A stretch of DNA of 5,962 nt, from assembly GCA_030452365.1 (NCBI GenBank), contig JAKDMK010000165.1, positions 1-5,962 of the forward strand, read 5' to 3'. The DNA is from Nitrococcus sp. (GTDB taxonomy: Bacteria > Pseudomonadota > Gammaproteobacteria > Nitrococcales > Nitrococcaceae). Below are positions 1 through 5,874 of the stretch, in pieces (within the stretch, counting starts at the first letter, position 1; each line of letters starts with the position of its first letter). The translations under genes and the position numbers were made by a program. The notes under the pieces were generated by a model. It had not been told where the DNA came from. It did no database searches and was given only the letters and a program-made list of their open reading frames with translations.

Positions 1-50
1 TGACCCTGCCACCGCTTGGCGTGGTTTACCTGAAGTTAGCCGGTAGTTGA
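1..50 (+). CDS. glgB: C-terminal end of an upstream gene, probably 1,4-alpha-glucan branching enzyme (partial)
   Basis: Only the last 15 codons and a TGA stop (48-50) are inside the window. Read in the frame starting at base 3 they give TLPPLGVVYLKLAGS. Branching enzymes of family GH13 commonly end in a beta-strand with LPPL followed by hydrophobic residues (E. coli GlgB ends near LTLPPLATIWL), and this tail has the same form. The product would introduce alpha-1,6 branches into the linear glucan made by GlgE. Genes for branching enzymes are frequent neighbours of glgE, which supports the call. The same strand and the 56-nt gap to glgE suggest one operon. Some other GH13 enzymes have a similar C-terminal strand, so the exact member is uncertain. 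The identification rests on a very short match plus context. Confidence 0.55.
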   Translation, partial: TLPPLGVVYLKLAGS

Positions 51-61
51 GCGTTCATCCT

Positions 62-86
62 AAGAGCAAGCGCCATACGCTCTTTT
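62..86 (+). other. Small intergenic hairpin with a short T run
   Basis: AAGAGC (62-67) pairs perfectly with GCTCTT (79-84) around an 11-nt loop, and the run of T continues to base 86. Inside the loop, GCG (70-72) can pair with CGC (78-80) as a competing fold. It lies between the presumed glgB stop and the glgE ribosome binding site. It could be a weak terminator, an attenuating or processing hairpin in the leader, or chance. The stem is only 6 bp with a short T run, so strong termination is unlikely. Confidence 0.18.
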
Positions 87-89
87 CAC

Positions 90-96
90 AGGGGGG
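90..96 (+). promoter_or_regulatory. Probable ribosome binding site of glgE
   Basis: AGGGGGG ends 10 nt before the ATG at 107 and is the only purine-rich stretch at a usable distance from a candidate start. It supports 107 over a TTG at 47, which overlaps the upstream stop codon and has no Shine-Dalgarno sequence. It also supports 107 over the ATG at 119, which is preceded by a pyrimidine-rich stretch. No convincing sigma70 promoter pair was seen in bases 1-106, consistent with transcription coming from upstream. Confidence 0.45.
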
Positions 97-106
97 TTGC
101 GCCTAT

Positions 107-2110
107 ATGGCCCTATCAATGCAGAGTGCCGGTCACAAGCGGATCATCATTGAAGGGGTAGCGCCCGAGGTGGATGCCGGGCGCTTCCCGATCAAGCGCA
201 GCGTGGGCGAGAAAGTCGTGGTGCAGGCAAACGCCTTCGTCGACGGTCACGATCAGCTCGGCTGCATGCTCCGCTACCGCAAGGCCGATGCCGCGGAGTG
301 GGGTGAGGTGCCAATGCGCCCGCTCGGCAACGACCGCTGGCGCAGCGAGTTTCTGGTGCGCGAGATCGGACGTTACGGTTACACCGTCGCGGCCTGGGTT
401 GATCATTTCCGCACCTGGCGCGCGGAGCTGGAAAAGCGCGATCAGCCCACGGACATTGCACTCGCCTTGCTGATCGGTGCCGAGCTTATCGAGGCGGCGG
501 CGGCGCGCACGACTATCCCACATGCCGCGCAGCTACACATTCATGCGCGCGAGCTGCGCGCCAAGGGCGATCCCTTCGCGCGCCGGTTACTGGCGCTCGA
601 TCCCGAGCTCGCGCGCCTGATGGCACGGTTTCCCGATCGCACGCTGGAAACGCGCTATGAACGCGAGCTCATTGTCGTGGTGGATGAGGCGCGCGCCGGC
701 TTCAGCACCTGGTACGAGCTTTTCCCGCGCTCCTGCGTGCACGATCCGAGCGCACATGGCAGCTTGCGCAGCTGCGAGGAGCGCCTGCCCTACATCGCGG
801 CCATGGGCTTTGATGTGCTGTACTTACCGCCCATTCATCCGATCGGAGTAACCGCGCGCAAGGGCCGCAACAATGCACTGAGCGCCGACGCCGAAGCCGA
901 GGATCCCGGCAGCCCCTGGGCCATCGGCTCCGAGGCGGGCGGTCACAAGGCCGTACACCCGCAGCTCGGTACCTTGGAGGACTTCCGTCACCTGGTATGC
1001 CGCGCCCGGGAACACGGGCTCGTTGTGGCGCTCGATATCGCCTTCCAATGCTCGCCGGACCACCCTTATGTCGAGCAGTCACCACGATGGTTTCGCCGGC
1101 GGCCGGATGGCACCGTGCAGTACGCCGAGAACCCACCCAAGAAATACCAGGACATCTATCCGCTCAACTTCGAGACCGAGGACCGGCAAAGGCTTTGGGA
1201 AGAGTTGAGAGGCGTGTTCTTATTCTGGATTGAGCAAGGGGTGCATATTTTCCGGGTCGACAATCCCCACACCAAACCTTTTCCATTCTGGGAGTGGTTG
1301 ATCACCGGCATCAAATCAGAACATCCTGAAGTAATCCTTCTCTCCGAGGCCTTCACTCGGCCCAAGGTAATGCATCGCCTGGCAAAGCTCGGCTTCACCC
1401 AGTCCTATACCTATTTCACCTGGCGCAATAGCAAATCAGAGCTCATGGACTATTTCACCGAGCTCGCCCAGCCTCCCTCGCGCGAGTACTTCCGGCCTAA
1501 TCTGTGGCCGAACACGCCCGATATCCTGCATGAGTATCTGCAGGTCGGCGGGCGGCCCGCCTTCATGATCCGGCTCGTGCTCGCCGCCACCTTAGGGGCG
1601 AATTACGGTATCTATGGCCCGGCCTTCGAGCTTTGTGAGGCAACGCCGCGCGAGCCCGGTAGCGAGGAGTATCTGAACTCAGAGAAATTCGAGATCCGCG
1701 CATGGGATCTCGAACGCCCCGATAGCCTCAAGCATTTCATTGCGCGGGTGAACCGAATCCGCCACCAAAACACGGCGTTGCAGCATGATTGGAGCCTGCG
1801 CTTTCACCCCGTCGACAATGAAGCATTGCTCTGCTACAGCAAGCACAGCGATGCGCTGGACAATGTGATTCTGGTTGTGGTTAACATCGATCCACACCAT
1901 ACCCGCGCAGGTTGGGTGGAGCTCCCGCTCGAGAAGCTGCAGCTCCTCCCCGATCATCCCTACCAGGTGCACGACCTGCTGAGCGATACGCGCTATCTCT
2001 GGCACGGAGCGCGCAACTATGTCGAGCTTGACCCGCACGCCGCGCCCGCACACATCTTTCGATTACGCCGGCATTTGCGCACCGAGCGTGATTTCGACTA
2101 CTTCATATGA
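107..2110 (+). CDS. glgE: Alpha-1,4-glucan:maltose-1-phosphate maltosyltransferase (GlgE, GH13 subfamily 3)
   Basis: Cytoplasmic enzyme that transfers maltosyl units from alpha-maltose 1-phosphate to the non-reducing end of an alpha-1,4-glucan, releasing phosphate. With the start at 107 it is 667 residues, normal for the family (about 660-700). Residues 1 to about 110 form the N-terminal beta-sandwich, opening with IIIEGVAPEVDAGRFPIKR. A helical segment follows, then the catalytic barrel from about 199 (FSTWYELFPRS). GlgE hallmarks are RKGRNNAL (K252), SPWAIGSEAGGH and ENPPKKYQDIYPLNFE. The predicted nucleophile is D385 in FRVDNPHTKPFPFWEW, the acid/base is E414 in LLSEAFTRP, and the third carboxylate is D472 in NTPDIL. 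YGIYGPAFEL (about 500-509) and a C-terminal beta domain from about 575 complete it. A stop at 44-46 bounds the frame upstream. The ATG at 119 remains a possible alternative start. There is no signal peptide. The gene lies 32 nt upstream of treS-mak, which makes its donor substrate. Confidence 0.97.
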   Translation: MALSMQSAGHKRIIIEGVAPEVDAGRFPIKRSVGEKVVVQANAFVDGHDQLGCMLRYRKADAAEWGEVPMRPLGNDRWRSEFLVREIGRYGYTVAAWVDHFRTWRAELEKRDQPTDIALALLIGAELIEAAAARTTIPHAAQLHIHARELRAKGDPFARRLLALDPELARLMARFPDRTLETRYERELIVVVDEARAGFSTWYELFPRSCVHDPSAHGSLRSCEERLPYIAAMGFDVLYLPPIHPIGVTARKGRNNALSADAEAEDPGSPWAIGSEAGGHKAVHPQLGTLEDFRHLVCRAREHGLVVALDIAFQCSPDHPYVEQSPRWFRRRPDGTVQYAENPPKKYQDIYPLNFETEDRQRLWEELRGVFLFWIEQGVHIFRVDNPHTKPFPFWEWLITGIKSEHPEVILLSEAFTRPKVMHRLAKLGFTQSYTYFTWRNSKSELMDYFTELAQPPSREYFRPNLWPNTPDILHEYLQVGGRPAFMIRLVLAATLGANYGIYGPAFELCEATPREPGSEEYLNSEKFEIRAWDLERPDSLKHFIARVNRIRHQNTALQHDWSLRFHPVDNEALLCYSKHSDALDNVILVVVNIDPHHTRAGWVELPLEKLQLLPDHPYQVHDLLSDTRYLWHGARNYVELDPHAAPAHIFRLRRHLRTERDFDYFI

Positions 2111-2127
2111 CCCCGCGTCGGAGCAAC

Positions 2128-2135
2128 GGAGGTGG
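2128..2135 (+). promoter_or_regulatory. Strong Shine-Dalgarno sequence deciding the treS-mak start
   Basis: GGAGGTGG lies just upstream of the ATG at 2143, with 10 nt between GGAGG and the start codon. An earlier in-frame ATG at 2107 overlaps the glgE stop (ATGA), but only glgE codons precede it and no purine-rich site is seen. The 12 extra residues it would add (MTPRRSNGGGAG) do not resemble a TreS N-terminus. The start at 2143 is therefore preferred. Confidence 0.72.
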
Positions 2136-2142
2136 TGCAGGC

Positions 2143-5100
2143 ATGAGCGAGCGCAAGGACAACGCCCCGCTGAACGACGATCCAGTCTGGTACAAGGACG
2201 CGGTAATCTACCACCTGCACGTAAAAACCTTTTTCGATAGCAACAACGATGGCGTCGGTGATTTCCGCGGCCTGTGCGCGAAGCTCGATTACGTGCAGGA
2301 TCTAGGCGTCAACACCATCTGGCTGCTGCCCTTCTACCCCTCGCCCATGCGCGATGATGGCTACGATATCGCCGACTACCGCAACATCTACCCGGCTTAC
2401 GGAACCCGGCGCGATTTCCGCAATTTCGTTCGCGCAGCGCATCGGCGCGGCATTCGTGTCATCACCGAGCTCGTGATCAATCACACCTCCGACCAGCATC
2501 CCTGGTTTCAGGCCGCGCGCCGCGCGCCGCGCAACTCGCGCAAGCGCGATTTTTACCTCTGGAGCGAAACCGACAAAAAATTCCCCGAGACGCGCATCAT
2601 CTTCACCGACACAGAGACCTCGAACTGGGCTTGGGACTCGGTTGCGCAGGCCTATTACTGGCACCGTTTCTTCTCGCATCAGCCGGATTTAAACCACAAC
2701 AATCCCGAGGTGGTCAGGGCAATTATACGGGTAATGCGCTTCTGGCTGGATATGGGCGTGGACGGCTTGCGCCTCGATGCAATTCCTTACCTTTGCGTGC
2801 GCGAGGGGAGCAGCAACGAGAACCTGGCCGAGACCCACGCCGTGGTCAAGCAAATGCGCGCGGTCGTGGACGCCCATTACCGCAACCGGCTGTTCCTCGC
2901 CGAAGCGAATCAATGGCCCGAGGACGTGCGCGACTACTTCGGTGACGGTGACGAGTGCCACATGGCCTATCACTTTCCGCTTATGCCGCGGATGTATATG
3001 GCCATCGCGCAAGAAGATCGCCACCCCATCGTCGAGATCATGAACCAGACGCCGAGCATCCCCGATATCTGTCAGTGGGCGATATTCCTGCGTAATCACG
3101 ATGAGCTCACGCTCGAGATGGTAACCGACGCCGAGCGTGATTACATGTACCAGGCCTATGCCGGCGACCCGCGCATGCGTGTGAACGTCGGGATCCGACG
3201 CCGCCTGGCACCGCTGATGGACAACGACATCGACAAGATCAAGCTGATGAACAGCCTGCTCATGTCGATGCCGGGCTCGCCGTTCATCTACTACGGCGAT
3301 GAGATCGGCATGGGTGATAACATTTTTCTCGGCGATCGCAACGGCGTGCGCACGCCGATGCAGTGGTCATCCGATCGCAACGCCGGTTTCTCCAGAGCCG
3401 ACCCGCAGGGGCTCTATCTGCCGCCGATCATGGATCCCATCTACGGCTACGAGGCGGTCAATGTCGAGGCGCAGAGCCGCGATCCGAGCTCGCTGCTCAA
3501 CTGGACCAAGCGCCTCATCGCCGTGCGCAAGGCGCACAAGGCATTCGGGCGCGGGCGGTTGGAGTTTATCAAGCCCGGCAACCGCAAGATCATCGCCTAC
3601 CTGCGCGAGCATGAGGGTTCGGTCATCCTCTGCGTGGCCAATCTGGCGCGCGCGGCGCAGCCGGTCGAGCTCGACCTTGCCCGCTTCCAAGGCCGGCTGC
3701 CGATCGAGATGATGGGCCGCACGGCGTTTCCGCCCATCGGCGAGCTGCCTTATCTGCTCACGCTCGCGGGTCATGGCTTTTATTGGTTTCACCTCACGGC
3801 CGAGGCCGAGGCTCCGTCCTGGCACCAGGAAAGCGTGGCGCCGAGCGAGCTGCCGGTGCTCGTGCTGTTCGAGGGCTGGAACAGCTTTTTCCCGGCCGAG
3901 GTCGCAGCACCGCGCCAGGGCATGGCCGAGCGCATGCGCGAGCGTCTGCTGAGCGAGGCCTTGCCGGCCTTTCTTCCCGCGCGGCGTTGGTTCGCCGCGA
4001 AGGGAGATCGAATGGAGGGTATCGATATTGTCGACCACGCGCTGTGGTCCGCAGGCGGTCGTGACTATCTGCTGGCGTGGGTCCAAGTCGGCTTGGCCGA
4101 GCGCGCGCCACAGGTATATTTTCTGCCGCTTGCGAGCGCTTGGGGCGAGCCCCCGCGCGACGAGCGCCTGCGTGAGCTATTGCCTTATGCGCTCGCGCAT
4201 ATCAGGCGCCAGGCGCAGGTAGGCATCCTCTACGATGCGCTGCGCGACGGCCATTTCTGCCACGCCGTAGTCAGGGCCATGGGCCGCAATGAGCGCCAAC
4301 AAGCGAACGGCGTGACGCTGCGATTCACATCGACCGCAGTGTATCCGCAGCTATTGGAGGCGCTCGCCGCGGACGCGCCGGTCCAGCGCCCGCCGACGCA
4401 GGGGAGTAATACGGCCATGGTCGTTGGTGACGAGCTTTTCCTCAAGGCCTATCGTCGCATCGAGCCAGGCGTCAACCCGGAGCTAGAGATGGGCTGCTTC
4501 CTGACCGAGCGCTCGCCTTTTGCGCATATCGTGCCCGTGGCGGGCGCGCTCGAGTACGAAGACCGCGACGGCGTTGTGACAACCCTCGCCTTGCTGCAGA
4601 AGTGCGTTGCCTCCCAGGGCGATGCCTGGTCCTATATGGTCGACTACCTGCAGCGCTTTCTCGGCGACGCGCTGCTGCGCCCGGCCGCTGAGATTGAAGC
4701 CGAGCTCGAGGCTTTGCACGCAGGCAATCGGAACATGCTGCATACGCTCGGTCTGCGCAGCGGCGAGCTGCATCGTGCCCTGGCTCCGGTCACCGGCGAT
4801 TCCGCCTTCGACCCGGAGCCGATACGCTCCGAAGACCTCGTCGCCTGGCGCGAGAGCGTGCGTGAGCAGGCACAGACCACTCTGGTGCAGCTCGAGCGCC
4901 AAACCGAAAGGCTTGCCGGGGCGACGCGCGCCGCGGCCGAGCGCCTCATTGCCGAGCGGCAGGCGTTAATCGACTATATCGAGCGCATTACGCCACCCAC
5001 GTTTGCGGGCCTCAAAACCCGCTTGCACGGCGACTACCACCTAGGACAAGTGCTCGTGGTCGAAAACGATTTCGTCATTATCGACTTCGAGGGCGAGCCG

Positions 5101-5490
5101 GCCCGTCCGCTCGCCGAGCGCCGTCAGAAGCACTCGCCGCTCAAAGACGTGGCCGGCATGCTGCGCTCCTTCAGCTATGCGGTGCATTCGGCACTGCAGC
5201 ATGTCACGGCCGAGCGCCCAGCCGATCGCGAGCCGCTGGCTCCCTTCGCGCGGGATTGGGAGCGCCGCGCCACGCAGGCTTTTCTCGCAGGCTATGTGCA
5301 GGGGAGCGAGGGCAGCGGAATCTACCCCGAGCCTATCGAGGCCGCCTGGCCGCTCATCGCCCTGTTTACACTAGAGAAGGGGCTCTACGAGCTGCGCTAT
5401 GAACTGGACAATCGACCGGACTGGGTTGGCATTCCCCTTAGCGCGCTGCTTGCGCAGCTAGACAGGCCCGAATCCAGCCCCGCGGTGTGA
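2143..5490 (+). CDS. treS-mak: Bifunctional trehalose synthase / maltokinase fusion (TreS-Mak)
   Basis: A 1115-residue cytoplasmic protein with two enzymes of the GlgE pathway. Residues 1 to about 555 are TreS (GH13), which interconverts trehalose and maltose. It shows DDPVWYKDAVIYHLHVKTFF, a calcium-loop-like DSNNDGVGDF (32-41), GLRLDAIPY with R210 and nucleophile D212, acid/base E254 in LAEANQWPED, and D320 in RNHDEL. GDEIGMGDN and GVRTPMQW (401-408) follow. After a short linker containing LPVLVLFEGWNSFF (about 570-583), maltokinase runs from about 595 to the end and makes maltose 1-phosphate from maltose and ATP. Its marks are LPARRWFAAKG (W616), QGSNTA (753-758), FLKAYRR (K768), PGVNPELE, the catalytic loop HGDYHLGQ (H962, D964), metal-binding DFEGEP (D981), RRQKHSPLKDVAGMLRSF and the C-terminal ELRYELDNRPDWVGIPL. 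TreS plus Mak lengths match the separate enzymes, so both halves look complete. The nucleotide loop reads QGSNTA rather than the QSNTS I recall as usual. The gene follows glgE by 32 nt, probably co-transcribed. No clear terminator hairpin follows the stop. Confidence 0.97.
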   Translation: MSERKDNAPLNDDPVWYKDAVIYHLHVKTFFDSNNDGVGDFRGLCAKLDYVQDLGVNTIWLLPFYPSPMRDDGYDIADYRNIYPAYGTRRDFRNFVRAAHRRGIRVITELVINHTSDQHPWFQAARRAPRNSRKRDFYLWSETDKKFPETRIIFTDTETSNWAWDSVAQAYYWHRFFSHQPDLNHNNPEVVRAIIRVMRFWLDMGVDGLRLDAIPYLCVREGSSNENLAETHAVVKQMRAVVDAHYRNRLFLAEANQWPEDVRDYFGDGDECHMAYHFPLMPRMYMAIAQEDRHPIVEIMNQTPSIPDICQWAIFLRNHDELTLEMVTDAERDYMYQAYAGDPRMRVNVGIRRRLAPLMDNDIDKIKLMNSLLMSMPGSPFIYYGDEIGMGDNIFLGDRNGVRTPMQWSSDRNAGFSRADPQGLYLPPIMDPIYGYEAVNVEAQSRDPSSLLNWTKRLIAVRKAHKAFGRGRLEFIKPGNRKIIAYLREHEGSVILCVANLARAAQPVELDLARFQGRLPIEMMGRTAFPPIGELPYLLTLAGHGFYWFHLTAEAEAPSWHQESVAPSELPVLVLFEGWNSFFPAEVAAPRQGMAERMRERLLSEALPAFLPARRWFAAKGDRMEGIDIVDHALWSAGGRDYLLAWVQVGLAERAPQVYFLPLASAWGEPPRDERLRELLPYALAHIRRQAQVGILYDALRDGHFCHAVVRAMGRNERQQANGVTLRFTSTAVYPQLLEALAADAPVQRPPTQGSNTAMVVGDELFLKAYRRIEPGVNPELEMGCFLTERSPFAHIVPVAGALEYEDRDGVVTTLALLQKCVASQGDAWSYMVDYLQRFLGDALLRPAAEIEAELEALHAGNRNMLHTLGLRSGELHRALAPVTGDSAFDPEPIRSEDLVAWRESVREQAQTTLVQLERQTERLAGATRAAAERLIAERQALIDYIERITPPTFAGLKTRLHGDYHLGQVLVVENDFVIIDFEGEPARPLAERRQKHSPLKDVAGMLRSFSYAVHSALQHVTAERPADREPLAPFARDWERRATQAFLAGYVQGSEGSGIYPEPIEAAWPLIALFTLEKGLYELRYELDNRPDWVGIPLSALLAQLDRPESSPAV

Positions 5491-5506
5491 GTGGAGACAA
5501 TCTCGG

Positions 5507-5722
5507 TTAAGTGAGCCCCAGCATTACCGCGCCTATATACCCAACATGCGATACTACCAAAAGGCCCCCTAGGATTTTGAGCCAGAGCAACCGGCTGCGT
5601 ATTCCCAAGTAACAGCACCCAATGCCTATTAAAAGCCCATATATCGCCGCAGCAAGTAACAGCCCATCCATTTCGATGGGAGCACCCACCGCGCCAGTAC
5701 CTGGATCTATTCGATAACTCAT
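5507..5722 (-). CDS. Predicted small two-helix membrane protein, function unknown
   Basis: A 71-residue frame from ATG at 5722 to TAA at 5507-5509, read leftwards. I do not recognise a family. The N-terminal 17 residues are polar and rich in Gly and Pro. Two hydrophobic stretches follow, about 20-41 (DGLLLAAAIYGLLIGIGCCY) and 50-70 (ILGGLLVVSHVGYIGAVMLG). They are joined by a short loop with R42, R44 and K49. The positive-inside rule would place this loop in the cytoplasm and both termini outside. A stop codon three codons before the ATG makes 5722 the first possible ATG. The Shine-Dalgarno signal is weak: AGAG ends 4 nt from the ATG and GGAGAG lies too far away. The gene converges on treS-mak with 16 nt between stop codons, and base composition is closer to 55% GC. 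Clean amphipathic patterning favours a real gene; the poor ribosome binding site and short length argue for caution. Confidence 0.5.
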   Translation of the reverse strand: MSYRIDPGTGAVGAPIEMDGLLLAAAIYGLLIGIGCCYLGIRSRLLWLKILGGLLVVSHVGYIGAVMLGLT

Positions 5723-5874
5723 TACACTCTACTCGCTCTCCAACCACCGAAAGGTATCCCCGCGATCGCCCTGGGTAGAGCAATGCGCGCCGATGCCGAG
5801 GTGCCGAACCGAGCTGTGCGCTTGCATCTGCCGGCATTGCGCGCGTCCAAGGCGGAAAGCAGATCATACTCCAT
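5722..5874 (-). CDS. Doubtful 50-residue ORF directly upstream of the small membrane protein gene
   Basis: An ATG at 5874 opens a 50-codon frame beginning MEYDLLSALDARNAGRCKRT. It closes with a TAA that shares one base with the ATG at 5722 (TAATG). Such an overlap is typical of translational coupling, but it also arises by chance. The product is rich in Arg and Ala, has no recognisable domain, and no good Shine-Dalgarno sequence precedes the ATG. If it is not coding, this stretch is simply the 5' leader of the membrane protein gene. No promoter with both -35 and -10 elements was found for it. Confidence 0.12.
   Translation of the reverse strand: MEYDLLSALDARNAGRCKRTARFGTSASARIALPRAIAGIPFGGWRASRV

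Noticed and set aside
47..106. TTG at 47 as the glgE start, adding 20 residues
   Set aside because: It overlaps the stop of the upstream gene, has no Shine-Dalgarno sequence, and the added residues (MSVHPKSKRHTL...) do not resemble GlgE N-termini.
702..1136. Minus-strand frame of 144 codons within glgE
   Set aside because: It is antisense to the strongly conserved GlgE core and rich in Arg, Pro and Cys; a shadow of the real gene.
2511..2560. GCGC-rich repetitive stretch in treS
   Set aside because: It is explained by Ala and Arg codons (AARRAPRNSRKRD) in GC-rich DNA; no repeat unit extends beyond it.
3367..4086. Long minus-strand frame (239 codons) antisense to treS-mak
   Set aside because: It lies wholly inside the conserved TreS-Mak coding region. 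Its product is compositionally odd with no recognisable motifs, as expected from GC-rich antisense frames.
5486..5530. Bidirectional terminator between the convergent genes
   Set aside because: Only a 4-bp GAGA/TCTC stem is visible and there is no adequate stem with a T run on either strand.
5663..5680. CCCATC/GATGGG 6-bp inverted repeat
   Set aside because: It lies inside the small membrane protein frame, is short, and has no T run; probably chance.
5397..5867. Minus-strand frame of 156 codons spanning the treS-mak end and the small membrane gene
   Set aside because: It overlaps the conserved C-terminus of the maltokinase and the more plausible 71-residue frame. Its translation is rich in Arg, Ser, Gly and Cys with no protein-like pattern.
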